NCBI RefSeq assembly: GCF_033118175.1
Contig: NC_083711.1
Location: 49,548,001 to 49,612,000, forward strand
Direction: 5' to 3'
Source of the DNA: Dama dama
Lineage: Eukaryota > Chordata > Mammalia > Artiodactyla > Cervidae
DNA length: 64,000 bases
The notes beneath the pieces were generated by a model. It was not told where the DNA came from. It did no database searches and saw only the letters and a program-made list of their open reading frames with translations. Made by a program: the position numbers and the translations under genes. Shown here one piece after another: positions 52,861 through 64,000 of the stretch (within the stretch, counting starts at the first letter, position 1; every line of letters starts with the position of its first letter).

Positions 52861-55534
52861 CTCGAAAGAAGCTTTATATTCTTCTCTGTTAGCTATTATT
52901 TCTCTCAAAGTGATTAAGATGAATATCTCTTTTTGAGCAATCCTGTAGTTTGTCTTCAGAATCTGTGAGGATCTCTTCCACATAATTATTGATTTAATGG
53001 ATGATACATCTTCTCCATTTTATTTATTACCTATAATGCCTGGCATTGATCAGGAACCTCATTTACCATTGATAAACTTTAATAGAAACCATAAAATAAT
53101 TACTGAGATAAAATTCTAAAAATTATTGTAATGATTTAAAGAACTTTCATTGTTTGAAACTTACAACAAATCTTCTCTGACGATCATTAGTCATTCTACC
53201 CTCTGGCACATGTATGAATAAACCTGCTACTCTCCACCTCGGATCACACTACCTAGAGTTGCCCATGTGAGAAACAACATGATCACAAAATGCCTCTGTT
53301 TTAGATCAACTGACCTTATAATGATAATACCAGAGTAGGCACTCATTGGAAACTGCAGACCTGAAAGTGAAGACTCAACTCAAGGAAAGCCATGGTTTCA
53401 GAAAATAAATATTGATCCATTTGGCCAAATTCTGCTGAAATGTACTTTTTTAGGCCTAAAATATTATTTTTTTTTAAGTGAAAAGGATTCTGCCTATTAA
53501 TCTGAAGAAAGATTTCAGTAGCTCTGTGGACTTGGTAATTAGACCCAGCATGCATTTCTTGTTGGAACAGCTTAGTATCTCTGGGCTTGACGATAGGTAC
53601 AAATTTCAGGTTGTGAAATTCTACTAGATGTCTTAGCTTAATTGATTTGGGGCGTAAGTTTGAAATTGCTGTTTATTTTCTTAATTCGTGGTATCTTAAT
53701 TCACATGGCCTTCTCTCTATGTGTGCAGCCAGTGTCTCTTCTCAGGCAGGATTTTAGTTTTAAGTACTTGCGTGAAAGTGTGGGATCCCTCTTGACTGGC
53801 TCTCCTGAAAGCCTCAGGTACCCCACTACCCTGCAGGTGAAGTGCTCCTCGCTCTGCACTTAAGTTTCTTCAGTTCAGGCAATTATCCCAGTGCGAGCCT
53901 GCCCACTGAGATCTGTCTTTTCAGATTGGCTCCAAATGTTTTTTTACATTGGATATCACTCTCATTCATTTTTTAAAAAGTCTATCTCCCCCACTATTCC
54001 CAAGAAGTATTCCTTCCAGAGTTACTTTAAAATTGTCAAAAATTTATCCTTTTTAAAAGGCTCTTGCATATATGGAAGTGAGAATTATTAATCTTAAGGA
54101 CAGCAATTTTGTCTGGTGTAACTTCTTATGTCTATCTGAATAAAATTTTAAATACATTCCTTGGGAAAACAAGCAAGCATTTGAACCTTTTGGGTTCTAT
54201 GCAAATCTTTCCAGACTTCTGGAAAACTTTTTAAAAAGGTAGATTTCTAGACTCAGCTTGTAGGGAGATGAAAAATAATATACTATATTATTTTAAGAAT
54301 AAAAACAACTGAATGAAACTCGTCTAGGTTCTCACAAAATGATTTTTTGTATAGAGCAAATAGGGCTATATTAGACAGGTAGATTTTTCCAAACAGACCC
54401 TCTAAATTTGGTAAAAATCTGTCCAGTTTTTTCATGTGGTGCAGAAGACAGAGAAAGAGACCTATAGACAGAAATTTAACTTACATTGTTTATTAATTTC
54501 CATACTCCAATCATACAAGTCAGTGAAGTGCATTGTTTAAAGCTCAGGAATTTATAGACAGTTACAAGTTCTCTTTTATGCCATTATTCTGTTTCCAAAG
54601 CTATAGAATGAGTCAGTTCTGTTTCGTCCCTCAATGGTTATATCAAATCTGTTATCAAGGTCAAATGTATATTGAATTAGTCAATTTTTTTCTATCTTCC
54701 CTGCCACCACCCATGTTTAGATTCTCCCGGATTACTACAATAGACTTAAAAAATAATTTTACTATGAAAAATTCAAATATGCTCAAAAGTAGAGAGAATA
54801 TTATATTGAACACTCATGTCTGGCAGAAAGCTTCACCAATTGTAAGTATTTTGCCATTCTTCCCCCTTATTTTTTTTCTGGAGTATGTTAAAGTCGACTA
54901 CACTCATCATAGAAAGTCAGTGTGTATCTCTAATAGATCAGCAATTTTTGTCCCTGATAGCTTTGTAATTATTCTTTCTCTGATCTCATTTTTCTCACCA
55001 GTCCTCAAATTTTCAACCATTTAGTATACTCTTACAGAAACTTAAAAAGTTTTCAAAGGCTCAGCGTTGTTCACTAAATCAAGTGCAAACTCTTGTCCTG
55101 GTTCACAAAGCCATCTTACTTTAACTTCCCTCAACTGTCTAACCTTATCTTCTGTTATTCTCCAAAAGCTATCAGGTGGATCTCCTTGCTGTTCATCAGA
55201 GGCTTTGTTTATTCCTGTCTGTAGTCATGCTCTTGCCTACCCAAATTCTGTGCATCCTTGAAAGCTCTGCTTGACTGCCACTTCCTTTATGAAACTTTCC
55301 CCAGGTCATACTGACTTCTCTCATGTCTGAACTCTTGGAATTTACACTGAGTTCCTATAACCTTAAATCTGATATGTTTAATGTTATCCCAGTCTTCATA
55401 ATTGTAACCTGGAAAGTAGACTCTGAATTGCTGACTAGCAGCATTTGTTTTTAAAGACATCTTTAAAATGTTTGAATGAATGCTATCATTAGGGATACAA
55501 TGAAGGTAAGTAATGCCGGACAAGTGAAGCGTCA
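52861..55534. other. Intergenic, mostly unassigned
   Basis: AT-rich. A 163-codon open frame (54533-55024) has a very hydrophobic, Phe/Ile/Ser-rich, low-complexity translation and no domain; treated as chance. No RNA gene recognised. Confidence 0.35.
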
Positions 55535-56260
55535 GTATGGTAGACAGAATTCTGGATGCCCATGACCTCTGCTCCTGGCGTTACTCCTGTGATTATATTA
55601 TGTTAGATGGCAAAACTAACTTTTCAGCTGTAATTAAGGTTGCTAATCAGTTGACCTTAAACTAGGGAGACTGTTCACCTAGTGCTCCTGAACCCTTTAA
55701 GAGCGTAGAGTTTTCTTTGGCTGGTCACAGAAGAGGGAGTCAGAGAGATTCTAAGTCTAAAAAGGATTTAACCCACAGGTATTTACTTTGAAGACAGAGG
55801 AAGGTGCCTACAAGCTAGGAAATTCAGGTAGTTCCTAGATATCCAGAAAGAAAGCGGGATCTCAGTTCACATGCCCAAGGACGTGGATTTTGCCAACAAC
55901 CTGAATAAGCTTGGAAGCAGATTCTTCTTCAGAGCCTTCGGATAAGAGCTCATCCCATGCATGAGACAAGTGCTTGGGCCTGGTGTACTGGGAAGACCCA
56001 GAGGAATCAGGTGGAGAGGGAGGTGGGAGGGGGGATCGGGATGGGGAATACGTGTAAATCTATGGCTGATTCATATCAATGTATGACAAAACCCAGTGAA
56101 ATGTTGTGAAGTAATTAGCCTCCAACTAATAAAAAAAAAAAAAGAAAAAGAGCTCATCCCAGTTGACTATTGAGTTTGTCCTTGTGAAGCTCCGTACAGA
56201 GAATATAGCCAAGCCCACCCAGACTTTTGACCTGTGGAACTGTGCGCTTGTAGTAAGCTT
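55535..56260 (+). mobile_element. Ancient LTR (ERVL/MaLR-like), sense, split by young L1
   Basis: TATGGTAGACAGAATTCTGG, TTGACCTTAAACTAGGGAGA, CAACAACCTGAATAAGCTTG and GCAGATTCTTCTTCAGAGCC. Resumes after the L1 as AGTTGACTATTGAGTTTG to TTTGACCTGTGGAACTGTG. Confidence 0.75.
55958..56147 (+). mobile_element. Young bovid L1 3' end, 5'-truncated, with target-site duplication
   Basis: GCATGAGACAAGTGCTTGGG through GAAGTAATTAGCCTCCAACT to an AATAAAAA poly(A) tail. Perfect 14-bp direct repeats AAGAGCTCATCCCA at 55944-55957 and 56148-56161. Confidence 0.93.
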
Positions 56261-56309
56261 TTACACATTTCCTGCTGTTCTTCCTCTCTCTCTCTCTCTT
56301 TTTTTTTTT

Positions 56310-56910
56310 TTTTTGTTTTAGTTTCATTGGGGTATAATTGGCATACAGCACTATATAAGTTTAAAGTGTACAGAATAATGACTAGACATATGTAAGTTGC
56401 GAAATGACTCTCACAGTAGGTTTACTTAACATCCACCGCCTCATATGGTTATAAAGTTTTTGGTTTCCCTGGGAAACCAAAAGTTTTTGGTTTCTCAAAA
56501 CCAAGTTCTTATCTGGAGATAAGAACTTTGGGGATGTATGCTCTTAACTATCAAGTAGACAGTAGTGTTAACAACAATCATCATGTTGTATGTTACATCC
56601 TTACTACTTAATTATCTTTTAGCTGGAAGTTTGTAGCTTTGACCGCTTTCACCCAGTTCTCCTACCTCCCACTTCTTGCCTCTGGTAACCACATATCTGT
56701 TCTCTTTTTATATGAGTTTTTTTTTTTTTTTTTAATATTCCACATGTAAATACATAGAACACTACATGGATTTGTGTCATCCTTGTGCAAAGGCCATGAA
56801 AATCTTTTCTGTATTGTTCCAGTTTTTGTGTATGTACTGCTGAAGTGAGCATCCTGCTATTCTTATTAAGGCTCCAAATTAGTAAGGGAGGTGTTCCAGC
56901 AAGGTGAAGC
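56310..56910 (-). mobile_element. L1 fragment, antisense
   Basis: GTTTCATTGGGGTATAATTG, GTTTAAAGTGTACAGAATAA, CCGCCTCATATGGTTATAAA and a CATGTTGTATGTTACATCC block. A small local duplication of TTTTTGGTTT/AACCAAAAG lies near 56458-56500. Confidence 0.75.
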
Positions 56911-57574
56911 ACTCATTTTAACGCACATGGTCACTGCACAGGCTTAGCAGTGCCCTTTCTCCTGTCCATCAATTTCCCACTTCCTGTAGGAAAATTTTAA
57001 GGAAAAGAAAGTCCATCTTGCCTATTGCCTATGTTTTCAAAGTAGTCTATAAGAGATCCTTGAGCAAAAAAGTCTATAAGAGGGTCCTATAGGAGGGTGC
57101 TTGAGGAGGGTGATTAGGACAGTCTCTCTGACTGTTAGTAGCATTGGTTCACTGTAAATACTCTCTCTATGTTTGCTGCAAGACTGGTGTTTTGTAGGAA
57201 GTATTCTCCTAAACTGCAGCAGCCAAGATATTAGATGGTAGGAGAACTTGTTTATAAAATAAATCCAGACACTCACTTTAGGAACTGGTCAACAAATAGT
57301 TACTGAGGATGCTTAGAAATTTGAGACCTGAAGTTACAGTTTCTTCTGCAGCTTAGAATCAGAGATGATGGGCAGGAGTTTTATGATTATTAGTTTAACA
57401 AGCTTAAGTTTCTCCTGCCGCGCATATGTAACAAAAACGAATGGTTACATATTCATTTGGGGTGCTTGTGAATGATTCAAAAAGAACTTGTTCCTTACAA
57501 AATTTATTGCTGAATGACTCATTACAGGATAACGATGAAAACAAGCCTTCTAATTTAAAGAGTTATGCAAGTAT
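56911..57574. other. Intergenic, nothing recognised
   Basis: Short tandem-like AGTCTATAAGAG units near 57041 and 57070. No gene. Confidence 0.35.
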
Positions 57575-58440
57575 TATTTTAAAAGTCAACTTTGTGGGGT
57601 ATAATTTCCATACCATAAAATGCATATATTTTAAGTGTCTAGTTAAGTAAATGTATACACTCATATCATCATCATAATCAAGATATACTCATTTTCTCAC
57701 ACCTCCTCATACACAACTTCTGCAGTCAGTCTCTCCTCTCAGCTATTGTTCCAGGCAACAACTGATTTCACTTTTGTCAGTATAGATGAGTTTTGCCTCT
57801 TCTAGGATTCATACAAATGGAATCAGACAGTACACATATCTTTTGTATTGAGCTCCTTTCACTCAGCCTGATGTTTTTGAGACTCATTCACAAGGTTGTA
57901 TTTATTAGTAATTTATATTTTTTATTGCTGGGTAGTATTTAATTGTATTAATAACACGATTTGTTAGCCAAGTGGTGGGTATTTGAATTGTCTCAGTTTT
58001 GGGCTATTATGAATAAAATTGCTATGAACACTCTTTGGGTGGAAGTAGGTTATTTCATTTTGGTAAATACTTAGGAATGGTGTAGCTGGTTGATGTGATA
58101 AGTATGTTTAACTTAAAGAGACTGTCAAGCTGTTTTTCTAAGGTGATTGCACCATTTTCCATTCTCAATAGCGAGAGAAGATACTATTTTCAGTCCTCCT
58201 CAATACTTGGTATTGTCAGCTTTTTGAAAGGGTGTGTGGTAATATCTTTCCAATGGATATGTAGTGGTATCTGATCGTAGCTTTAATTTGCAATTTCCTG
58301 ATAACTATGATGTTTAACATCTCTTCTTATGCTCATCACCACACAGGTATCTTTGGTGAAGTGTCTGTTCAAGTTCTTTTGCTCATCAAAAAATAATTAA
58401 ACTGTATCATTATTATCAAGTTATAAAAATTTTGAACTAT
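57575..58440 (-). mobile_element. Old L1 (L1M-like) fragment, antisense
   Basis: TTGTGGGGTATAATTTCCAT, CAGGCAACAACTGATTTCAC, AATGGAATCAGACAGTACA, GGGCTATTATGAATAAAATT and GTATCTGATCGTAGCTTTAA are L1M landmarks in reverse. Confidence 0.85.
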
Positions 58441-60649
58441 ATTTTGGATATAAGCCTACTGTCACATATGTACTAGTGAAACTTCTCTCAACTAGTAACT
58501 TGCCTTTCTGTCATTTCTTTAAGAAGTCTGTTTTGCCTCATTTTTCACCTTCTTCTTCTTCAGGGCCTCTAATTACACATATTTAGGCCATTTTCTGCTG
58601 TTCTACGGGTCTGTAAAGATCTGTTTATTCTTCAAAATATTTTCTCTTTATTCATTAGCTTGGATAATTGCTATAGATTTGCCTTCCCATGTTCAAGATC
58701 ATCGGTGACTGTTTCCCTCTCCTTTCTGACCTACTGTGATTTTTTTTTTATCATTGTAATTATTAAGTTCTAAAATTTCCATTTAGCTCTTCTTTATAGT
58801 TTACATTTCTCAGCAGAGTCCTCACCTTTTAACTCATGATGTCCCTATCTGCTTAATTTTTTGAACATATTTAAGCAGTTGCTTAAAAAACCCTTATTTT
58901 CTAAAAACGTCAACTCAGTAATTTTGGGACTGGTGTTTTCCCCTTAACTGTGGGTCACTTGGCTGTTTTTCATGTGTCTAGTAATTTTTAAAATTATGTG
59001 CTGCCGGTTGTTGGTGGTGCCTTGTGCAGGTTCTGGGCTTTTGTTATCTCCGTTGAGAAGTGTTCCTGTCTCTTCTATTATGCAGCTCATTTACTGATTG
59101 ATTACCCGGTACCCTGTACGCTTGTTTTTATTCTCTGCTAGAGGACACCTGTTGGAAAACTCAATATGTTTCCCAAGCCCCTCAATTATTGTGGGTCTCA
59201 ACCTCTCAATTCAGTTTTCACTGCAGATCTTTTAAAGGCTTGGTTTTAGACTTTGTTGGGGTGGTTTTTGGGTGGACCTTGCCAGCGCTTCCATGTCTTC
59301 TAGCTCTGTTTGGTATCTGGTATGTCTATTCTGTTCTTGTCTCCATGGTGACTGCTCTTCATAGTTACCACAAGCCTCAGGTACTCTGGCCCACAGGCAT
59401 GTGCTTCTTAGTTTCGAGCCAAGGACTTGCAGAGAAACTTCTGCACAAATTCTGGCTCTCTCCCGTCTCTCTATCCCCAGCACACCTCCTTCACTTTCTG
59501 GTGCCCTGCCCTACAGATTCTGATTGCTTCAGCATTCCTGAGCTCTGACCACTGCCTCTTCAGCTCAGCAGGACCATTTGTGCTCTGTTGGATTCTAGTT
59601 TGCTGTCATGGTTGGGCAACGTGCCCTGGTAAAGATCCGGGGAAATCACGGTGCTCACTTCATGCAGTTCTCCTCATTCAGGGCTCATAGTGTTGTGCTT
59701 CCTATTGTCTAAAGACAGTATTTTTTAAAAAAATGTCCATTGTCTAAAAACAATGGCTTTATGTGCTAGCTCCAACTTTATTGCTTCTAACAGAAAGGCT
59801 ATTCCAACATCAACTGCTTCACATCTGGAGGTGAAAGTTTATAAGATGTGCTCTTAAGGATTAAATAAGGTAAAGATGAATGGATTTAATCCCAAAGAGA
59901 CCCCAAAGCTTCTTTCTGAACTGAAAAAGCTTTAATAGTCATGAGTCTCAAACTATGGCTCAAGACACAGGCCCTACACGTAGGAAGTTAGTGTGATGGG
60001 GTTGGGTGTAGTTCCTCTAGGTCCAAGAGCCATCTCTTCTCTCTAAGAAATAAAAGGAGGGTCTCTAAAAATAATTGTATAGTAGTAGTGATAGCAATAA
60101 CAAATTACTATTATTGAGTACTTAATGCTCTAGGTGTTCTTATTAAGGCTTTATTTTTATTAACCAATTTATCCTTTATAATAACCCAGTCTTCAAGTAC
60201 TAATTACTACCCTGAATATTATAATGACTAATTAATAATCCTGTTTAGAGATGAGAAAATTGTGGTATTGATAGATTAAAAAAACTTTCTTGAGGTGACA
60301 CATCTGGTAAGTGGTAGATAGAAAGCGTTTTCCAGTTTCTATCATAGAAGTGTTACACAGCATAAAGGATCTTAGAAGCACAGAGTGTATTCATGTGTGA
60401 ATGAGTAGGTGAGTTTGTGATGGTATTGGTGAGCACATGTGAGCATGTGAGAGTGTGTGTGGGTATGTGAGGGCTCCTACCTCGGGGTCTTCCCAAATGG
60501 TGTTCTCTTGATTGCCGATCCCTCTTCGTCTTAAATCAACTCAATCTTATCTTTCAGGATTTATTGTCAATATCACTATTTCAAGGATACCTCTTGGGTG
60601 TTTTCATAATGTGTTCTTATTTATTTCTTGCTATCACAATTGAATTTGC
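58441..60649. other. Intergenic, possibly further LINE-derived
   Basis: May continue the L1 up to about 59100. A 119-codon open frame (59189-59548) has no recognisable domain. A degenerate TGTGAG/GTGTG-rich run lies at about 60392-60475. Confidence 0.35.
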
Positions 60650-60790
60650 AGAAATATTTATTTAATGGGTGTCCTTTCCACTAGACTGTAGGCTCCATGG
60701 GGCCTGTTTCCCACCACATCTCCAACATGTAGCACAGCTTCTGGCATGGAGTATGTGCTCAATGTGTATTTGTTAAATGAATGAATGACT
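60650..60790 (+). repeat. L2 3' end
   Basis: CACTAGACTGTAGGCTCCAT, CTTCTGGCATGGAGTATGTG and GTTAAATGAATGAATGAC. Confidence 0.75.
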
Positions 60791-60934
60791 GTCCAAGAGC
60801 AAGTGACTCTTCTCATGTTGCTATAAACTGATTTACTTTTGAGGATTGCAAAAGTTTTTTTTTTGCCTTTTCCTCCAATTAAAAAAATTACATATAGTAA
60901 AATTTATGCTTTTTGGTATACTTTTTGCAAAAGT

Positions 60935-61325
60935 AAGGAGTTATGCGCAACTGACAAAGGCAATTTCCAAAATATACAAACGGCTCATACATCTCAATAA
61001 CAACAACAAAAAAACCTGACCAAAAAATGGGCAGAAGACCTAAATAGACAGTTATCCAAAAAAGACATACAGATGGCCTATAGGCACATGAAAAGATGTT
61101 CAACATTGCTGATTATTAGAGAAATGCAAGTCAAAACTACAGTGGTCAAAATGGTGCCACCAAGAAAAGTCTACAAATAACAAAGCCTGGATAGGGTGTA
61201 GAGGAAAGGGAACCCTCTTACACTTTTGGTGGGGATGTAAATTGGTACAGCTTCTATGGAAAACAGTGTGGAGGTTCCTTAAAAAGCTGAAAACAGCACT
61301 ACCAGATGATTCAGCAATTCTATTC
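60935..61325 (+). mobile_element. L1 ORF2 fragment, sense, disrupted
   Basis: ATGGGCAGAAGACCTAAATAG, AAAAGATGTTCAACATTGC, GAGAAATGCAAGTCAAAACT and GGAGGTTCCTTAAAAAGCTG are the conserved 3' part of L1 ORF2. Short and disrupted. Confidence 0.85.
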
Positions 61326-61679
61326 CTCTTGATAACCCTTTGTAGTCAAATTCTACCCACAACCCTTCCTCTCTGGCAACCACTGAGCATTGCTTATTTT
61401 ACATTAACCTGGCTCTTTCCTTTTGCATCCTTCCTTGTCTAATTTCAGTTATCTTACTGCTCCTTAACAGTCCTGAATACTTTATCAGAGAAATAAAATT
61501 ACTTCTAGACTGTTGCTGTACCCATTATGTCCCACATGGAGTTATTTAAACCAATAACTTGACTACTTGGGAGAGTAAGAAGAGAGACACTAGGCCAGTT
61601 GGCATTTTTGGCAGTGGCATGTTATTTCTACTCTCTTAGCAGCTCCAGCATCTGTATACATCTCTCCTTCACTGGAAGT
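61326..61679. other. Intergenic, nothing recognised
   Basis: No gene or confident repeat. Confidence 0.3.
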
Positions 61680-61889
61680 GAAAGTGTTCGTTGTGTAGTG
61701 GTCTCTGACTCTCTGCGACCCCATGGACTATTGCCTACCAAAGTGCTCTGTCCACGGAATTCTCCAGGCAAGGATACTGGAGTGGGTAGCCATTCCCTTC
61801 TCCAGGATTCTTCCTGATGCAGTGATCAAACCTGGATCTCCCTCATTGCAGGCAGATTTCTTTACTGTCTGAGCCACCAGGGAAACCTA
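61680..61889 (-). mobile_element. Bov-tA SINE, antisense
   Basis: GTGGTCTCTGACTCTCTGCG, ATTCTCCAGGCAAGGATACT, GTGATCAAACCTGGATCTCC and TGTCTGAGCCACCAGGGAAA. Confidence 0.88.
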
Positions 61890-62009
61890 TTAGTCAATGA
61901 AAAACGACCCCTGCCCCCCTGATTTGTCCAGATTAGTGCAACGGCCTCTATACTGGTTTCCATGCTTCCAGAACTCCTTTCAGCATCGCATCTTCTTGCT
62001 TTTTCATAC

Positions 62010-62435
62010 TGTTCATGGGGTTCTCAAGGAAAGAATGCTGAAGTGGTTGGCCATTCCCTTCTCCAGTGGACCATGTTTTGTTGGAGAAGACTCTTGAGAG
62101 TTCCATGGACTGCAAGGAGATCAAACCAGTCAATCCTAAAGGAAATCAACCCTGAATATTCAATGGAAGGACTGATGCTGAAGCTGAAGCTCCAATACTT
62201 TGGCCACCTGATGCGAAGCGCCAACTCATTAGAAAAGACTCTGATGCTGGGAGGGTTTGAGGGCAGGGAAAAGAAGGGGATGACAGAGGATGAGATGGTT
62301 AGATGGCATCACTGATTCAATGGACATGAGTTTGAGCAAGCTCTGGGAGTTGGTGATGGACAGGGAAGCCTGGCATGCTGCAGACCATGGGGTCACAAAG
62401 AGTTGGACACGACTGAGTGACTGAACAGCAACAAA
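62010..62435 (+). mobile_element. Bov-A/BovB composite, sense BovB 3' end
   Basis: A Bov-A-like 65 bp (CATGGGGTTCTCAAGGAAAG to TTCCCTTCTCCAGTGGACC) is followed by BovB from GGAGAAGACTCTTGAGAG to GACACGACTGAGTGACTGAA. The BovB piece keeps an open frame with LRVPWTARRSNQSILKEI and LKLQYFGHLMRSA, so it is less decayed than the copy at 3589-4367. Confidence 0.9.
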
Positions 62436-62869
62436 ATAATCCTTTTCTTATGTTTAATCTCTACCTTTTCTCCAGAGCAAACTTCCTGAGCCTCTGAAGA
62501 CCTAAAACTCTTCATTGGCACCTTAATGAGCCTCAGCAAAACATTCACAGCTCTTCATGGGGTCCCCTGCTTACTTCTGCAGAACTATTCCTATTGGATC
62601 TTGTACCTTGTGTTCTGTGATGTTCCAGTGGTCGCAAACTATTTGGCATTTTCCAAATGTGAAATAGGTTTTATGTCCTTATGCTTTTGTTCACATTTTC
62701 CAGGAAGACTTTCCTCACTGTATCTACTCATTATCAAAGACTCAATACAGGCTGGCTCTTGCTTTCTTCTCAAAGACCAGTTAGCTGTTCTTTATTCCCT
62801 CTTTTTGTCACTACAGTCAGCTATCCACCCACTTGCCATAACACCCAAAATTCCTTATTGCAAACCCAT
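62436..62869. other. Intergenic, nothing recognised
   Basis: A 123-codon open frame (62526-62897) ends in an L2 repeat and has no recognisable domain. Confidence 0.3.
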
Positions 62870-63010
62870 GCTCACATATTTATCTCCCATTTCCTAGAAA
62901 CAAAGCTCTTTGAGGTCAAGTCTGTCTCTTACTCGCCTTTGACTCCTCAGGGCTTGGCATAGAGCCTCCCATATAGCAGGTGCTCAACGCACATTTGTTG
63001 AATACGACAA
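62870..63010 (+). repeat. L2 3' end
   Basis: AAAGCTCTTTGAGGTCAAGT, CAGGGCTTGGCATAGAGCC and GTGCTCAACGCACATTTGTT. Confidence 0.7.
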
Positions 63011-63268
63011 TGAATACAGTTTTTACTGTATTATTATATTTGCACTTTAATAACTTACTTTAAACCTGTTTTAAATTTATCTAGTTTTTGGAAAATTTTT
63101 GACCAAGTACTCTCCCATTTCACGAGACACTGCTGATCCTATTTGTGTGGCCACATGAGGTTCTCTCTGGTTTTCGTTCAGTCACTAGGCATCTTTCTCT
63201 GTATGACCTGGTCAGTTGACATTATTTCAACTGGGCTTACCCATGGCTGTCTGCTTGCGTGTAGAAAC

Positions 63269-63598
63269 TCAACTTGCAGTTGTAGCAGTAAAAAAAAGGG
63301 AAAAACAGGGGATGTCAAAAGTGAACATGAACTTCCCATTAGTGGCTAACTGTCTTTGAACTTCCTCTCCACTGAGGCTTAGAGTAAAGTCAGAGCTATC
63401 ACTGAGCTCAGGTCTGAACTGGCTACAGGTCACACTGTTCCTCAGCTCTTCATCTGTTGCATTCAGTGTCATATTAACTTCATGAACTTCTACCCTAGGA
63501 ATCTTAGTCCTCAGGTGTTTGGGTTCAACATATTTGCCATTGAAGTAGAGCGAGGACATTAAATCCTCTAAAAAACTCTGTACAACCAGAGCTGTCAT
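63269..63598 (-). CDS. Unrecognised coding-like ORF (possible retrocopy or exon)
   Basis: 109 codons, ATG at 63598-63596. The translation is of normal, mixed composition (SSLYFNGKYVEPKHLRTKIP, EVHEVNMTLNATDEELRNSV, SGEEVQRQLATNGKFMFTF) and does not look like repeat junk. I do not recognise the protein. The last 15-20 residues after KFMFTFDIP turn hydrophobic across an A/T-rich run and may be outside the real homology. ACAG before CTCTGG (minus strand) could be a splice acceptor. No neighbouring exon, signal peptide, membrane segment or poly(A) tail was found, so gene, retrocopy and chance are all possible. Confidence 0.35.
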   Translation of the reverse strand: MTALVVQSFLEDLMSSLYFNGKYVEPKHLRTKIPRVEVHEVNMTLNATDEELRNSVTCSQFRPELSDSSDFTLSLSGEEVQRQLATNGKFMFTFDIPCFSLFFTATTAS

Positions 63599-64000
63599 TT
63601 AATTTTAAAAAAACAAACACTGACACAGGATATGATTCTTATCAATAAAGAACCCACATTTGTAACCAGCCAGCTGTTGGTCAGGAGTGAGAGCAGGTGA
63701 GAGAAGGGAGGAATATTCTGTATTTTCATCTCATCAAACCAGGTTTATGGTCTAGGTGGGTATTTGCCTCATTCCCGTTGCATGCCCACAAGTATAAACT
63801 TGGAACCTTCTGGAAAGGCAACTGTTACCTGTTAGGACAATTGCATAGTCTAAGACAAATTCAAGTTGTAAAGAAATGATTAGCACCGTGGTTTCAAATG
63901 TTCATACGACCAATTTAGGCCCCACCAATGTTTCTCAAATCTGCATTTTTCAGTAGGATCAGCTAGGCTACTTTCTAGAAAGATATCCCTGGTTTCTACG
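63599..64000. other. Intergenic right edge, nothing recognised
   Basis: No gene or confident repeat. A possible TATTGATAAG-type AT-rich leader to the antisense ORF lies near 63640. Confidence 0.3.

Noticed and set aside
54533..55024. 163-codon open frame, Phe/Ile/Ser-rich
   Set aside because: Composition reflects T-rich DNA; no start context, domain or conservation clue.
59189..59548. 119-codon open frame
   Set aside because: No domain recognised, in a region probably derived from LINE sequence, and the translation is not like any L1 protein part I know.
1..64000. CRISPR arrays, operons, phage or bacterial mobile systems
   Set aside because: None are present; split exons and ruminant retroelements show this is a mammalian nuclear genome. 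Short tandem runs are microsatellites.

Overview
This window is a piece of a ruminant (almost certainly bovid) nuclear genome. It is dense in repeats known only or mainly from ruminants: BovB LINEs, Bov-tA/Bov-A SINEs, CHR-type tRNA-derived SINEs, and L1 tails ending in the bovid 3' UTR. The two gene bodies have vertebrate split-exon structure. I cannot tell cattle, buffalo, sheep or goat apart from sequence alone.

Layout. From 1 to about 13 kb lies the 3' part of NXPE3 on the + strand. Its two last coding exons are at 7969-8175 and 11249-11799. The intron before them carries an antisense processed copy of SPCS1 at the left edge, with its reading frame still open, and many repeats. From about 13 to 37 kb is repeat-rich intergenic sequence. 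It contains a GC-rich TATA promoter candidate (about 16.4-16.9 kb, two kappaB-like sites), a hAT transposase remnant, and a solo endogenous-retrovirus LTR nested in a SINE. From 37.1 to about 48.9 kb lies the complete NFKBIZ gene (IkappaB-zeta): CpG-island promoter, 12 coding exons that join into a clean 721-residue frame, and a 3' UTR with a cluster of stem-loops directly after the stop codon. This gene is almost free of young ruminant repeats. From 50 to 64 kb is intergenic sequence made largely of LINE fragments and old LTRs, plus one unexplained coding-like antisense ORF near 63.3-63.6 kb.

How the parts relate. The NXPE3-NFKBIZ order and orientation match the mammalian arrangement (human 3q12.3). 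NFKBIZ encodes a nuclear, inducible IkappaB that acts with NF-kappaB p50 on secondary-response genes such as IL6 and LCN2. The sequence shows three likely control layers: a distal TATA/kappaB promoter about 21 kb upstream whose first exon would splice to exon 2 and give the N-terminally shorter isoform; a CpG-island promoter for the long isoform; and 3' UTR hairpins, two with UAU triloops, of the type read by Regnase-1/Roquin.

No new multi-gene system was found. The best leads are the NFKBIZ distal promoter, the 3' UTR hairpin cluster, a four-unit heat-shock-element palindrome inside the solo LTR 3 kb upstream of NFKBIZ, the open SPCS1 retrocopy, a 64/66-identical direct repeat around a SINE, and the unrecognised 109-codon ORF near the right edge.
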